Shown: positions 41,028-51,033, numbered from the stretch's first letter. The stretch: 64,000 nt of DNA from Jannaschia pohangensis (GCF_900113875.1 NZ_FORA01000003.1:462972-526971); one strand, 5' to 3'. Made by a program: numbers and translations. Notes: generated by a model not told the origin, from the sequence alone.

Positions 41028-42683
41028 CTATCGCTGGCGGGTCTGCCAATCCGGGTGGATCCAGGGCCGCGCATTCGACCGTGGCAGGGACCGGCCCAGG
41101 ATGTGATCGGCGGCCTTCTCGCCCGTCATGATCGACGGTCCGTTCAGGTTGCCATTGGTGATGCGCGGGAAGATCGAGCTGTCGGCGACGCGCAGCCCGT
41201 CCACCCCGATCACGCGGCATTCGGGGTCGACCACGGCCATCGGATCATCCGTCGCCCCCATCTTGCAGGTGCCGCAGGGATGATAGGCCGATTCCGTATG
41301 CTGGCGGATCGCCTCGTCCAGGTCGGCGTCGCTCTGCACATCCTCGCCCGGCTGGATCTCGTGACGGCGGAAGGGGGCGAATGCCTCCTGCGCGAAGATT
41401 TCCCGCGTCAGGCGGATGGCCGTGCGGAAGTCGACCCAATCCTGCGGATCGGACATGTAGTTGAAGCGGATGCGCGGGGCCTCCTCCGGGTCGGAGGAGC
41501 GCAGGGTGATCGCCCCGCGCGAGGCCGAACGCATGGGTCCGACATGGGCCTGGAAGCCGTGTCCCTCGGCGGCGACCTTGCCGTCATAACGCACGGCCAG
41601 TGGCAGGAAATGGAATTGCAGATCGGGATAGTCGACGCCGGCCCGGCTGCGGATGAAACCCGCGCTCTCGAAGTTGTTGGTCGCCCCCGGCCCCGTCCGC
41701 GTCAGCAGCCAGCGCGCCCCGACATAGGCCTTGCCCAGAAGGTTCCAGTACCTGAACAGCGTGATCGGCTGGCTGGCCGCCATCTGGATATACATCTCCA
41801 GATGGTCTTGCAGGTTCTGACCAACACCGGGCCTGTCGGCGCGCACCTCGATCCCGTGGTCTGCCAGATGCGCCGCCGGGCCGATGCCCGACAGCATCAG
41901 AAGCTTGGGCGAATTGATCGAGGAGGCGGCGAGGATGACCTCGGCCCGCGCCTCGACCAATTGACCCCCGACCAGCCGGACCCCGGTTGCGCGCCCCTCG
42001 GTGAACTCGATCCTGGCGGCCAACCCCCGGACGACATCCAGCAGACCCGAGGCCCGAGCCGGTTTCAGATAGGCATTGGCCGCCGACCAGCGCCGCCCGC
42101 GATGGACCGTCTGCTCCATCGGGCCGAAACCCTCCTGCTGCGCGCCGTTGTAGTCGTCGGTGATCGGATAGCCCGCCTGTTGCCCTGCCTCCACGAAGGC
42201 GCGGTAGAGCGGGTTTTCCCGCGTCCCCCGGCTGACGTGCAGCGGCCCGTCCGTCCCCCGCCACGCCGGATCGCCGCCATGGCCTCCGTCGGTCCAATTC
42301 TCCATCCGCTTGAAATACGGAAGGACATCCGCAAAGCTCCACCCCGCAGCCCCGCTGTCGGCCCAGTGGTCGAAGTCGCGCGCATGGCCGCGAACATAGA
42401 CCATGCCGTTGATGCTGCTCGACCCGCCGATCACCTTGCCACGCGGTGTCGCCAGCACGCGCCCGCCCAGATGCGGCTCGGGCTCCGACCGGAACCCCCA
42501 GTCATAGCGCGACATGTTCATCGGAAACGACAGCGCGCCCGGCATCTGGATCAGCGGTCCGGCATCGGTGCCGCCGAATTCCACCACCAGAACGGTCTTC
42601 CCGGCCTCGACCAGACGATACGCGATGGCGCAGCCCGCCGACCCCGCCCCCACGATCACATAGTCGGCAATCATCCGCGTCAT
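41028..42683 (-). CDS. betA: Choline dehydrogenase BetA
   Basis: BetA oxidises choline to betaine aldehyde, with FAD, at the membrane. The 551-residue product matches E. coli BetA length (556). It has the FAD fold [44 protein letters not shown], and [46 protein letters not shown] and [20 protein letters not shown] complete the pattern. The context (betC, betB, betI, choXWV) makes the call firm, unlike the GMC enzyme at 19068. The start overlaps the betB stop by 1 nt. Confidence 0.95.
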   Translation of the reverse strand: MTRMIADYVIVGAGSAGCAIAYRLVEAGKTVLVVEFGGTDAGPLIQMPGALSFPMNMSRYDWGFRSEPEPHLGGRVLATPRGKVIGGSSSINGMVYVRGHARDFDHWADSGAAGWSFADVLPYFKRMENWTDGGHGGDPAWRGTDGPLHVSRGTRENPLYRAFVEAGQQAGYPITDDYNGAQQEGFGPMEQTVHRGRRWSAANAYLKPARASGLLDVVRGLAARIEFTEGRATGVRLVGGQLVEARAEVILAASSINSPKLLMLSGIGPAAHLADHGIEVRADRPGVGQNLQDHLEMYIQMAASQPITLFRYWNLLGKAYVGARWLLTRTGPGATNNFESAGFIRSRAGVDYPDLQFHFLPLAVRYDGKVAAEGHGFQAHVGPMRSASRGAITLRSSDPEEAPRIRFNYMSDPQDWVDFRTAIRLTREIFAQEAFAPFRRHEIQPGEDVQSDADLDEAIRQHTESAYHPCGTCKMGATDDPMAVVDPECRVIGVDGLRVADSSIFPRITNGNLNGPSIMTGEKAADHILGRSLPRSNARPWIHPDWQTRQR

Positions 42684-44143
42684 CAGTAGGCCGAGTCCAC
42701 CGGCCCCATGCCGACATAGATGGTCTGCGCCTCGGTAAAGTGGTCCATCGCCATGCGGGCGTTTTCACGCCCGATGCCCGATGCCTTGGAGCCGCCGAAG
42801 GGCATACCGGCCGGGGTCAGGTTGTATTGGTTGATCCAGATCGTCCCCGCCTCCAGCGCGGCGGCAATCCGGTGGGCGCGGGCGAGGTCGCGGGTGAAGA
42901 CCCCGGCGCTCAGCCCGAAGTCGGTGGCATTGGCGCGGGCCAGCGCCTCGGCCTCGTCCCGAAAGGTCAGGACCGACATGACAGGTCCGAAGATTTCCTC
43001 GCGCACGCAGGCCATGTCGTCGGTCAGATCGGTCAGGATCGTCGGCCCGATCCAGAACCCGGGTCGGTCCAGTCGGCTGCCACCTGCGGCGACGGTCGCC
43101 CCCTCGGCCCGGGCGCGGGCGATGTGGCCCAGGACGATGTCGAGCTGCGCCTCGGTGGTCATCGGCCCGAAGTTCACCGCCTCGTCCAGCGGATCGCCCA
43201 GAGTGGCCGTCGCCACCCGCTCCGTCAGGCGAGCCAGGAAATCGGCGGCGATGCTTTCGTGGACGAAGACGCGCGTCCCGTTGGAGCAGACCTGCCCCGA
43301 GGAATAGAAATTGCCGTTGATCGCGCCCGAAACGGCATCGTCCATATCGGCATCCTCAAAGATCAGGATCGGGGATTTGCCGCCCAGTTCCATCGTCACA
43401 TGCTTCATCGCACCGGCGGCGGCAGCGGCGACCTTGCGGCCCGTCGGCACCGATCCCGTCAGCGATACCTTGGCGACACGGGCATCGGTGGTCAGGGCCG
43501 CGCCGACCGGCCCCCTCCCCTGCACCACGTTGAACAGGCCCGCAGGCAGGCCCGCCTCATGCAGGATTTCCGCCACCTTGAGCGCGCAGAGGGGCGTCGT
43601 CTCGGACGGCTTGAAGACCATCGCATTTCCGGTGGCGAGGGCCGGAGCCGCCTTCCAGCAGGCGATCTGGGTGGGGTAATTCCAGGCCCCGATCCCGACG
43701 CAGACGCCCAGGGGCTTGCGGATCGTATAGGCCCAGTCGCCACCGAACTGCATCGTCGCGCCGGTCACATCGGCGGCCAGCCCCCCGAAATACTCCAGCG
43801 CATCGGCGCCCGACATCGCGTCGGCGACCAGCGTCTCCTGCAGCGGCTTGCCGGTATCCAGCGTCTCGAGCACCGACAGCTCCCGGTTCCGCGCCCGGAT
43901 CAGGTCGGCGGCCCGCCGCAGGATCCGGCCCCGGGCGACCGGCGCCATCGCGGCCCATTCGACCTGCGCCCGCACCGCCGAAGCCAGCGCCCGCTCGACA
44001 ACGGCAGGGGTGGCGGCATGAACGGTCGCGACGGTTTCGCCGGTTGCGGGATAGATCACGGGAATGGCGTCGCCGCCCGTGTCCTCCACATAGGCCCCGT
44101 CGATGAAATGGCTGGCGGTCGGTTGGGCGTCGGGTCGGGTCAT
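42683..44143 (-). CDS. betB: Betaine aldehyde dehydrogenase BetB
   Basis: BetB converts betaine aldehyde to glycine betaine with NAD. The 486-residue product has ALDH features: [47 protein letters not shown], general base Glu in MELGGKSP, and catalytic Cys in [14 protein letters not shown]. It ends with [30 protein letters not shown]. The ATG at 44143 gives the standard N-terminus ([18 protein letters not shown]); the frame extends upstream only through the intergenic repeat. A 77-bp gap with a hairpin repeat separates it from betC. Confidence 0.95.
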   Translation of the reverse strand: MTRPDAQPTASHFIDGAYVEDTGGDAIPVIYPATGETVATVHAATPAVVERALASAVRAQVEWAAMAPVARGRILRRAADLIRARNRELSVLETLDTGKPLQETLVADAMSGADALEYFGGLAADVTGATMQFGGDWAYTIRKPLGVCVGIGAWNYPTQIACWKAAPALATGNAMVFKPSETTPLCALKVAEILHEAGLPAGLFNVVQGRGPVGAALTTDARVAKVSLTGSVPTGRKVAAAAAGAMKHVTMELGGKSPILIFEDADMDDAVSGAINGNFYSSGQVCSNGTRVFVHESIAADFLARLTERVATATLGDPLDEAVNFGPMTTEAQLDIVLGHIARARAEGATVAAGGSRLDRPGFWIGPTILTDLTDDMACVREEIFGPVMSVLTFRDEAEALARANATDFGLSAGVFTRDLARAHRIAAALEAGTIWINQYNLTPAGMPFGGSKASGIGRENARMAMDHFTEAQTIYVGMGPVDSAY

Positions 44144-44169
44144 CTCGGTCTCCGCCGGGGTCGTCCCGG

Positions 44170-44217
44170 TCTTCTCTGCTTTGGAAATACTCCGGGGGTC
44201 CGGGGGCTGGCCCCCGG
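44170..44217. repeat. Dispersed repeat with hairpin between betC and betB
   Basis: Plus-strand TCTTCTCTGCTTTGGAAATACTC at 44170-44192 (written here only to its 23 bases in two parts: TCTTCTCTGCTT and TGGAAATACTC) is followed by a perfect 7-bp stem, CCGGGGG(CTGG)CCCCCGG, at 44200-44217. The first part recurs at 63432-63454 with 20 of 23 matches. From memory, similar GGAGTATTT..AAGCAGAG units are abundant in Rhodobacteraceae intergenic regions. It may act as a terminator or processing element after betC. Confidence 0.7.
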
Positions 44218-44220
44218 CGC

Positions 44221-45726
44221 TCATTCACCCCGCGGGAACCTCTGGTTGTCTTCCAGGACGTTCAGATCCATATGGTTGCGCATGTACCGCTCGGACGCGA
44301 CGCGCAGCGGCTGGTAGTCCCACGGGTAATACCCGCCCTGCCTTAGCGCCTCGTAGACGATCCACCGGCGGGCCTGACTTTCGCGCACCTCCGCATCGAA
44401 CCGCGCAAGATCCCACCGGCTGTCGGCTTCGGCGCGGAACCGGGCCAGCGTCTCGGCATGGGCCGGGTCCCGGGCCAGGTTGGTCAACTCGTGCGGATCG
44501 GCCTTAAGGTCGAACAACTGCTCGGGGTCCGCCGGGCAGCGGGTGTATTTCCACCTGTCCTGCCGCAGCGCGACCATCGGCGTGATCGTCCCCTCGGCGG
44601 CGTATTCCATGGCGACCGGAGTCTCTCGCGCCGCGCCCCGGCACAGCGGCAACAGGCTTTCGCCGGTGGTCCAGGGCGCCACGTCCGAGATATCGACGCC
44701 CGCGATGTCGCAGAGCGTCGGGCAGACATCGATGTTCGACACGGGCGTCTCGACAAGTCCGGGCTCGATGCCCGGCGCGGCGAGCATCATGGGAACCCGC
44801 GCCGACCCCTCAAGGAAGCTCATCTTGTACCACAGGCCGCGCTCGCCCAGCATGTCGCCATGGTCGGACACGAAAAGGATCGTGGCCTCCTGCCGGGTAT
44901 CCTCCAGAACCTTCATCAACTCCCCGACCTTGCTGTCGAGATAGGAGATGTTGGCGAAATAGGCCCGCCGCGACCGGCGCACGTCATCCTCGGTCACCTC
45001 GAAATTGCCCCGGTCGTTGGCGTCGAGGATGCGTCTGGAATGCGGGTCGTGATCGGCGTAGGGCATCTCGGGGACGGGAGGCGTCAGATGCGCGCAATCC
45101 TCGTAGAGATCCCAGAAATCCTTGCGCGCCACATAGGGATCGTGCGGATGGGTGAAGCTGACCGTCAGACACCAGGGCCGCGCGTCATGGCCGCGCGCGT
45201 AGTCGTAGAGCTTCATCTTCGCGAAGTGACAGACCTCGTCGTCGTACTCCATCTGGTTGGTGATCTCGGCCACGCCCGACCCGGTCACCGACCCCATGTT
45301 GTGATACCACCATTCGATCCGCTCGCCCGGCTTGCGGTAATCGGGCGTCCAGCCGAAATCGGCGGGATAGATGTCGGTGGTCAGCCGCTCCTCGAACCCG
45401 TGCAATTGGTCCGGGCCGACGAAATGCATCTTGCCCGACAGGCAGGTCTGCCATCCCGCGCGGCGCAGGTGGTGGGCATAGGTCGGAATGTCCGAGGCGA
45501 ATTCGGCGGCATTGTCATAGACCCGCGTCCGCGACGGCAGCAGGCCCGACATGAAGCTGGCCCGTCCCGGGGCACAGAGCGGCGACGCGGTATAGCAGTT
45601 CCGGAACCGCTTGGACCGCGCGGCCAAGGCCTTCAGGTGCGGCGCATGGAGCCATTCGGCGGGACCGTCCGGGAACAGCGTGCCGTTCAGCTGATCGACC
45701 ATGATGATCAGGATGTTTCGGGTCAT
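44221..45726 (-). CDS. betC: Choline-sulfatase BetC
   Basis: BetC hydrolyses choline-O-sulfate to choline and sulfate, feeding betA-betB. The 501-residue product begins [28 protein letters not shown] and has the sulfatase signature with Cys51 (CAPGRAS). That Cys is converted to formylglycine in active sulfatases. It also has [33 protein letters not shown], a choline-sulfatase feature, plus [17 protein letters not shown] and a C-terminal choline-sulfatase tail ([21 protein letters not shown]). There is no signal peptide, so it is cytoplasmic. The stop of betI overlaps its start. Confidence 0.95.
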   Translation of the reverse strand: MTRNILIIMVDQLNGTLFPDGPAEWLHAPHLKALAARSKRFRNCYTASPLCAPGRASFMSGLLPSRTRVYDNAAEFASDIPTYAHHLRRAGWQTCLSGKMHFVGPDQLHGFEERLTTDIYPADFGWTPDYRKPGERIEWWYHNMGSVTGSGVAEITNQMEYDDEVCHFAKMKLYDYARGHDARPWCLTVSFTHPHDPYVARKDFWDLYEDCAHLTPPVPEMPYADHDPHSRRILDANDRGNFEVTEDDVRRSRRAYFANISYLDSKVGELMKVLEDTRQEATILFVSDHGDMLGERGLWYKMSFLEGSARVPMMLAAPGIEPGLVETPVSNIDVCPTLCDIAGVDISDVAPWTTGESLLPLCRGAARETPVAMEYAAEGTITPMVALRQDRWKYTRCPADPEQLFDLKADPHELTNLARDPAHAETLARFRAEADSRWDLARFDAEVRESQARRWIVYEALRQGGYYPWDYQPLRVASERYMRNHMDLNVLEDNQRFPRGE

Positions 45727-46295
45727 CGGCGCAGCCCCTGTTCGATGTGGTCGAGGACGATGCGGGTCGAGGCAGCGCTGGTCAGACCCTCCTTGCGCAG
45801 GGCCTGGCGCACATAGAGCCCGTCGATCAGCGCGCCGATCCCCTCGGCCAGCGACTCCGGCCGGTTGGTCAGGGGACGCAGCGCGTGGATCAGGTTGGAC
45901 CGCAGCCGCGCGTGATAGATGTGCAGAAGGCGGCGTGTCTCGTCATCGCGTTGCGCCTGCACGTAGAAGTTCAGCCAGGCGGCCACCACGTCGCTCTGGA
46001 AGTTTAGCGGGGCGAAACAGGCGCCCACGATCGCCTCCAGCCGCGTCACCGGTGTGTCCGCCACGGCCAGGGCCTTCCGCGCCTCCTGCCCGAAGGCCGA
46101 AAGCACGTGCCGCATCGCCGCCAACAGCATCTGATCCTTCGACCCGAAGTAGTGATGCGCCAGGGCCGAAGACATGCCGGCGCGCTTGGCAATCCGGGCC
46201 ACCGTGATGTCGATGGCCCCGGTGGCCGCGATTTCCGAAATCGTCGCCTGCACCAACGCATCGCGCCGCAGGGGTTCCATTCCTATTCTGGGCAC
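45723..46295 (-). CDS. betI: Transcriptional repressor BetI (TetR family)
   Basis: BetI is the choline-responsive repressor of the bet genes. The 190-residue product begins (GTG, 46295) MPRIGMEPLRRDALVQATI. It has a TetR helix-turn-helix TVARIAKRAGMSSALAHHYFGSKDQMLLAAM and the BetI-type ligand domain with FAPLNFQSDVVAAWLNFYVQAQ and HALRPLTN. GGAG precedes the GTG at 6-7 nt; the ATG five codons later is an alternative. It heads the betI-betC-betB-betA operon and is divergent from choX, with an operator-like dyad between them. Confidence 0.93.
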   Translation of the reverse strand: MPRIGMEPLRRDALVQATISEIAATGAIDITVARIAKRAGMSSALAHHYFGSKDQMLLAAMRHVLSAFGQEARKALAVADTPVTRLEAIVGACFAPLNFQSDVVAAWLNFYVQAQRDDETRRLLHIYHARLRSNLIHALRPLTNRPESLAEGIGALIDGLYVRQALRKEGLTSAASTRIVLDHIEQGLRR

Positions 46296-46336
46296 AGCAC
46301 ACTCCGGCAGGTTTGTAACTCAGGCTCGAGTCGGTG

Positions 46337-46356
46337 TTAATTGACTCGTCAATCAA
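46337..46356. promoter_or_regulatory. BetI operator candidate
   Basis: TTAATTGACTCGTCAATCAA is a 20-bp dyad, with ATTGAC/GTCAAT arms perfect around a 2-nt spacer and one outer mismatch. It lies in the 108-bp gap between betI and choX, where BetI would repress both operons. The AT-rich flank (CAATAAAAAG) is suitable for a promoter. The assignment follows the usual BetI architecture. Confidence 0.7.
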
Positions 46357-46403
46357 TAAAAAGCGCCGAACGGCCGAAAACGTCAACACTCGGGAGAAAA
46401 CTC

Positions 46404-47336
46404 ATGATCCGCACGCTCACCGCCGCTTCCATCCTGGCCCTGACGGCAGGTGCCGCCTTCGCCGATGGCCATGCCGCCTGTCAGGAGGTCGTCCTTGCCG
46501 ATGTGGGCTGGACCGACATCACGGCTACCACGGCCGTCGCGACCACGCTCCTCGGGGCGCTCGGCTACGAGACGGACGTCAAGGTCCTGTCGGTGCCGAT
46601 CACCTATACCTCCATGGCCGAGGGCGACATCGACATCTTCCTGGGCAACTGGATGCCCACGATGGAAGCCGACATCGCCCCCTACCGCGAGGCGGGCACC
46701 GTCGACACCGTCCGCGCGAACCTTCAGGGCGCGAAATACACGCTGGCCGTGAACAAGGTCGCCATGGACCTCGGCATCGCCTCGTTTGCCGACATCGCGT
46801 CGCAGGCCGAAGCCCTCGACGGCAAGATCTATGGCATCGAGCCGGGCAATGACGGCAATCGCCTGATCCAGTCCATGATCGACGCGGGGGCCTTCGACCT
46901 GGCCGATTTCGAAGTCGTCGAATCCTCGGAACAGGGGATGCTGGCGCAGGTCGACCGCCTGACCAAGCGCGGAGAGCCCATCGTCTTCCTCGGGTGGGAG
47001 CCGCATCCCATGAACGCGAATTTCGAGATGGGTTATCTGGAAGGCGGCGACGATTATTTCGGGCCCGATCTGGGCGGGGCCACGGTCTATACCAACACCC
47101 GCGCGGGCTACGTCACCGAATGCGCCAATGTGGGCCAACTGCTGAAGAACCTCGAATTCACGCTGGCCATGGAGAACGAGATCATGGGCGCGATCCTGAA
47201 CGACGGCACCGACCCGGAGGCGGCGGCAGCCACCTGGATCAAGGCCAACATGGGCGCACTCGACGGCTGGCTGGAGGGCGTGACCACCTTCGACGGCGGC
47301 GATGCCATGGAAGCGGTTACGGCGGCGCTTCAGTAA
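46404..47336 (+). CDS. choX: Choline ABC transporter substrate-binding protein ChoX
   Basis: ChoX is the periplasmic choline-binding protein. The 310-residue product has a Sec signal peptide (MIRTLTAASILALTAGAAFA) and the quaternary-amine family fold: VVLADVGWTDITATTAVATTLLGALGYET, DIDIFLGNWMPTMEADIAPY, YGIEPGNDGN and LGWEPHPMNANFEMGYLEGGDDYFGPDLGG. Aromatic residues in these blocks form the choline cage in known ChoX. GGGAGAAAACTC precedes the ATG; the upstream in-frame ATG lies on the BetI operator and is rejected. Confidence 0.94.
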   Translation: MIRTLTAASILALTAGAAFADGHAACQEVVLADVGWTDITATTAVATTLLGALGYETDVKVLSVPITYTSMAEGDIDIFLGNWMPTMEADIAPYREAGTVDTVRANLQGAKYTLAVNKVAMDLGIASFADIASQAEALDGKIYGIEPGNDGNRLIQSMIDAGAFDLADFEVVESSEQGMLAQVDRLTKRGEPIVFLGWEPHPMNANFEMGYLEGGDDYFGPDLGGATVYTNTRAGYVTECANVGQLLKNLEFTLAMENEIMGAILNDGTDPEAAAATWIKANMGALDGWLEGVTTFDGGDAMEAVTAALQ

Positions 47337-47349
47337 CGCGACCCCAAGG

Positions 47350-47423
47350 CTCTTCGGTTGAAGAGTTTGCACAGGGAAGTCCTTCACAAGGACTTCGGGA
47401 AGGGCTTTCCGCGAAAGCCCTTC
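47350..47423 (+). other. Three consecutive hairpins between choX and choW
   Basis: Perfect stems: CTCTTC(GGTT)GAAGAG at 47350-47365, GAAGTCCTT(CAC)AAGGACTTC at 47376-47396, and GAAGGGCTTTC(CGC)GAAAGCCCTTC at 47399-47423. They occupy most of the 109-bp gap. None has a long T tail. They probably stabilise choX mRNA and lower read-through to choWV. Confidence 0.8.
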
Positions 47424-47445
47424 TGACCGCCCAAAGGAAGCGCCG

Positions 47446-48279
47446 ATGGATTGGCTGACCGACAACAAGATCCCCGTGGGGAAAGCTGCGGCAACCGTCT
47501 TCGACTGGATGCAGGCGAACCTGGCCTTCTTCTTCGACGGGCTTGCCCTGGCGATGGAGACGATGATCGATGCGATCCTCTGGGTGCTGCAATCGCCCCA
47601 TCCCTTCATCGTCATCGCCGCCTTCGTCGCCCTGACCTGGGCGCTGCACCGCAGCTGGAAGCTCTGCCTCTTCATTGCGCTCGGCTTCCTCTTCATCCTC
47701 AATCAGGACTATTGGGAGGAAACGACAGAGAGCCTGACCCTCGTGCTCTCGGCCTGCGTGGTCTGCATGGCGATCGGTGTGCCAATCGGCATCGCCGCCG
47801 CCCATCGACCGCGGCTCTATGCGTGGATGCGGCCCGTTCTGGACCTGATGCAGACGCTCCCGACCTTCGTCTATCTGATCCCGGCCATCGTCTTTTTCGG
47901 CATCGGCATGGTGCCCGGCCTGATCGCCACGGTGATCTTCGTGCTGCCCGCGCCGATCCGGTTGACGCATCTGGGCGTCTCCTCCACCCCGGAACCGCTT
48001 CTGGAAGCGGCCCAGGCCTTTGGCGCAACCCCGTCGCAAACCCTGTGGAAGGTCGAATTGCCATATGCCCTGCCGCAGATCATGGCGGGGTTGAGCCAGA
48101 CGATCATGCTGTCGCTGTCCATGGTCGTCATCGCGGCACTGGTGGGGGCAGACGGCCTTGGCGTGCCGGTGGTGCGCGCCCTCAATCAGGTCAACACGGC
48201 CCTGGGGTTCGAGAGCGGTTTCATCATCGTGGTCGTGGCCATCATGCTGGACCGGATGCTGCGGATGGAACGCAAATGA
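47446..48279 (+). CDS. choW: Choline ABC transporter permease ChoW
   Basis: ChoW is the membrane subunit of the choline importer. The 277-residue product has the ProW-like layout. An N-terminal amphipathic part (MDWLTDNKIPVGKAAATVFDWMQANLAFFFDGL) precedes several helices. The coupling segment is SSTPEPLLEAAQAFGATPSQTLWKVELPYALPQIMAGL. It ends FIIVVVAIMLDRMLRMERK. The stop overlaps the choV ATG (ATGA). AAAGGAAGCGCCG precedes the ATG. Confidence 0.93.
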   Translation: MDWLTDNKIPVGKAAATVFDWMQANLAFFFDGLALAMETMIDAILWVLQSPHPFIVIAAFVALTWALHRSWKLCLFIALGFLFILNQDYWEETTESLTLVLSACVVCMAIGVPIGIAAAHRPRLYAWMRPVLDLMQTLPTFVYLIPAIVFFGIGMVPGLIATVIFVLPAPIRLTHLGVSSTPEPLLEAAQAFGATPSQTLWKVELPYALPQIMAGLSQTIMLSLSMVVIAALVGADGLGVPVVRALNQVNTALGFESGFIIVVVAIMLDRMLRMERK

Positions 48280-49286
48280 ACGCGGTGGAATTCGACAACG
48301 TCTCCATCGTCTTCGGCGACCGCCCCGACCGGGCCCTGCCGCTCATGGATCAGGACAAGACCCGAACCGAGGTGCAGGCGGCGACAGGCCAGGTTCTGGG
48401 CGTCCACGATTGCAGCCTGACGGTCGAACAGGGCGAGATCCTCGTCCTGATGGGCCTGTCGGGGTCCGGGAAGTCGACCCTGCTGCGCGCGGTGAACGGG
48501 CTGAACCCCGTGGCGCGGGGCGAGGTCCGGATCAACGATGGCGACCGGATGGTCAGCGTCACCCACGCCAAACCGCGCGACCTGCGCCGTCTGCGCCAGA
48601 CGCGGGTGGCCATGGTGTTCCAGCAATTCGGCCTGCTGCCCTGGCGCGACGTGCGGGAGAATGTGGGCCTCGGCCTGGAACTGGCCGGGCTTGATCCCGC
48701 GGCCCGGCGCAAGGCGGTCGACACGCAGCTGGACCTGGTGGGCCTGACCGACTGGGCCGACCGCAAGGTCGGGGAATTGTCCGGCGGCATGCAGCAGCGC
48801 GTGGGCCTGGCCCGCGCCTTCGCGACCGACGCACCGCTCCTGCTGATGGACGAGCCGTTCAGCGCGCTCGACCCGCTGATCCGGACGCGGCTTCAGGACG
48901 AGTTGCTGGAGCTTCAGACCCGGCTCAAACGCTCCATCGTCTTCGTCAGTCACGATCTGGACGAGGCGTTCAAACTGGGCGGGCGTATCGCCATCATGGA
49001 GGGCGGGCGCATCATCCAATGCGGGACCCCGGCGGATATCTTCACCAACCCGGTGAATGACTATGTCGCCGATTTCGTGGCGCATATGAACCCGCTCGGG
49101 GTGCTGACGGCGGCGGATATCGCGGTGGAGGGCACCGGCACCGGCGAGGCGATCCCCGCCACGATGCCGGTCCGCGATCTTATCCGGCTGTGCGCAATGC
49201 GCGACGGACCGATCCCGGTGCAGGATGCGGGCCGATCCATCGGCATCGTCGACCGCCAGTCGGTGCTGAGCCGGTTGGGCCGCTAG
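48276..49286 (+). CDS. choV: Choline ABC transporter ATP-binding protein ChoV
   Basis: ChoV is the ATPase of the choline importer, 336 residues. A family-typical N-terminal insertion (FGDRPDRALPLMDQDKTRTEVQAATGQVLGVHDCSL) precedes Walker A GLSGSGKST. The Q-loop is MVFQQFGLLPW, the signature is LSGGMQQRVGLARA, Walker B is LLLMDEPFSALDPLIR, and the H-loop is VFVSHDLDEA. A short C-terminal segment replaces the CBS domains of ProV. It ends 2 bp before the convergent rmlA stop. Confidence 0.94.
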   Translation: MNAVEFDNVSIVFGDRPDRALPLMDQDKTRTEVQAATGQVLGVHDCSLTVEQGEILVLMGLSGSGKSTLLRAVNGLNPVARGEVRINDGDRMVSVTHAKPRDLRRLRQTRVAMVFQQFGLLPWRDVRENVGLGLELAGLDPAARRKAVDTQLDLVGLTDWADRKVGELSGGMQQRVGLARAFATDAPLLLMDEPFSALDPLIRTRLQDELLELQTRLKRSIVFVSHDLDEAFKLGGRIAIMEGGRIIQCGTPADIFTNPVNDYVADFVAHMNPLGVLTAADIAVEGTGTGEAIPATMPVRDLIRLCAMRDGPIPVQDAGRSIGIVDRQSVLSRLGR

Positions 49287-49288
49287 CC

Positions 49289-50164
49289 TCAGGTGTTGAG
49301 CAAGCCCAGGAGATAGCGCCCGTAGCGGTTCTTCGAATACCGCTCGGCCTGCGCGATCAGATCGTCGCGTCCGATCCAACCGGCATGATAGGCGATCTCT
49401 TCGAGGCAACCGGTCTGAAGGCCCTGCCGCCGCTCCAGCGTCCGCACGAAATTGCCGGCATCCAGCAGGCTCTCGTGGGTTCCGGTATCGAGCCAGGCAT
49501 AGCCGCGGCCCATCCGCTCCACCGACAGGGTGCCATCGTCGAGGTACATCTGAAGAAGCGACGTGATCTCCAGCTCGCCCCGGGCCGACGGCTGCACCTG
49601 ACGCGCCCGCGCCGGAGCGTCGCCATCGAGAAAATAGAGTCCGGTCACCGCGAAATTCGACGGCGGAATATCGGGCTTTTCGATGATCTGACTGGCCTTG
49701 CCATCCTTGCCGAAAGCCACGACGCCGTAGCGCTCGGGGTCGGCCACCTGATATCCGAAGACCGTTCCGCCATGTATGCGCTGATCTGCGGCCCTCAGGA
49801 TTTCGGGCAGGCCGTGGCCAAAGAAGATGTTGTCGCCCAGAACCAGCGTCGAGGGCGCGCCATCAAGGAAGTTCTCGGCCAGAATATAGGCCTGCGCCAG
49901 ACCGTCGGGGGACGGCTGCTCGATATAGGTGAGCGCCACGCCCCACTGGCTCCCGTCGCCCAGGGTTCGCTTGAACTGATCGGCGTCCTGCGGCGTGGTG
50001 ATGACCGCGATGTCCCGGATGCCCGCCAGCATCAGGATCGAGATGGGGTAATAGATCATCGGCTTGTCGTAGATCGGCAAAAGCTGCTTTGAGACGCCGA
50101 CCGTCACCGGATAGAGCCGGGTGCCCGAGCCGCCGGCCAGGATGATCCCTTTTCGCTGTGTCAT
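49289..50164 (-). CDS. rmlA: Glucose-1-phosphate thymidylyltransferase
   Basis: RmlA makes dTDP-glucose from dTTP and glucose-1-phosphate, the first step to dTDP-rhamnose. The 291-residue product has the nucleotide-binding [74 protein letters not shown] and [18 protein letters not shown]. All key sugar-nucleotide positions appear intact. The ATG at 50164 follows a GGGGAT site. rmlB, rmlC and rmlD are not in the window, so the remaining steps must be encoded elsewhere. A surface-glycan gene group follows 1-9 kb away. Confidence 0.95.
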   Translation of the reverse strand: MTQRKGIILAGGSGTRLYPVTVGVSKQLLPIYDKPMIYYPISILMLAGIRDIAVITTPQDADQFKRTLGDGSQWGVALTYIEQPSPDGLAQAYILAENFLDGAPSTLVLGDNIFFGHGLPEILRAADQRIHGGTVFGYQVADPERYGVVAFGKDGKASQIIEKPDIPPSNFAVTGLYFLDGDAPARARQVQPSARGELEITSLLQMYLDDGTLSVERMGRGYAWLDTGTHESLLDAGNFVRTLERRQGLQTGCLEEIAYHAGWIGRDDLIAQAERYSKNRYGRYLLGLLNT

Positions 50165-50332
50165 CAATATCCCCTTCGCAATACGTCTGCGTTGACTAGC
50201 GGTGCGGGCCCTGCGCCACAAGGGATTGCCCCCGGGATCGGCGGAGTCAGCCCGATGGGGCCCGGGCGGCCCGGCTTGGCAACGGAGCGTCGACCGGGCA
50301 TGACCAAAACCGGACACCGGAAAGGGCACGAC

Positions 50333-50677
50333 ATGGCCAAGACACAATTCGCCGTCGAGATGGGAATGGGCACCGACCTGAAGGGGGCCGACTATACCAA
50401 GGCGGCCTGCCGGGCGGTCCACGACGCACTGCATCGCAACTACCTCACGGTGGCGCAGGCCTTCGATCTGCCAAAGGAGGCGATGCTGGTCGACATAAGG
50501 ATCGGCGTCGGCAACCCCGCCGCCGTCGATCTGGACCGGGTCCGCGCCGAAGCGCCCTATGGCACGGTGACGGCCGAAGCGATCAAGGGCGGCGCGGATC
50601 TGGAGATGAATGGCGACAAGGTGATCGTGGCGAACGCCATCGTCAGCGTGTCCTTCGATGTGGAGCGCGACCAATGA
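50333..50677 (+). CDS. Lin0512 family protein, first paralogue
   Basis: This 114-residue protein has no signal peptide. It resembles the conserved Lin0512 family of unknown function: [28 protein letters not shown], then [34 protein letters not shown]. The start at 50333 is preceded by AAAGGGCACGAC. The next gene overlaps it by 4 nt and encodes a paralogue, so the two may form a mixed oligomer. No function should be inferred. Confidence 0.75.
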   Translation: MAKTQFAVEMGMGTDLKGADYTKAACRAVHDALHRNYLTVAQAFDLPKEAMLVDIRIGVGNPAAVDLDRVRAEAPYGTVTAEAIKGGADLEMNGDKVIVANAIVSVSFDVERDQ

Positions 50678-51033
50678 CCGAGAAGACGTTGATCCTGGAA
50701 ATGGGCATGGGGGCCGATGTGCACGGCCACGACATGACCAAGGCCGCCCTGCGCGCGGTGAGCGATGCGATCCGGCATTCCTCCCTGACGCTGTTCAAGG
50801 CGTACAAACACCCGGCCGATATGCGGGTCGAGGTCACCATCGCGGTGCCTTTTCCCGACCAGGTGGATCGACAGGCCGTGGCCGACGCCCTGCCCTACGG
50901 ACGTATCGAGGTCACGGTCATCGAAGGCGGCCTGCACGATCGCGGCATGGGCGGGCAGGAAGACATCACCCTGGCGGTTGCAGGCGTGAAGGCCTTTCTC
51001 GACACCGAGGGCCACGGCTTCCGCCCGGCCTGA
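50674..51033 (+). CDS. Lin0512 family protein, second paralogue
   Basis: This 119-residue protein is a clear paralogue of the preceding one: both share EMGMGxDxxGxDxTKAAxRAVxDA near the start and a YGxxxxxxIxGG block later (here [17 protein letters not shown]). It differs by [22 protein letters not shown] at the end. The 4-nt overlap (ATGA) shows coupling. Function is unknown. The gene ends 42 bp before the convergent methyltransferase stop. Confidence 0.75.
   Translation: MTEKTLILEMGMGADVHGHDMTKAALRAVSDAIRHSSLTLFKAYKHPADMRVEVTIAVPFPDQVDRQAVADALPYGRIEVTVIEGGLHDRGMGGQEDITLAVAGVKAFLDTEGHGFRPA

Noticed and set aside
49289..50164. Reading rmlA as part of a full dTDP-rhamnose operon
   Set aside because: rmlB, rmlC and rmlD are not adjacent; neighbouring genes are choV and Lin0512 family genes.
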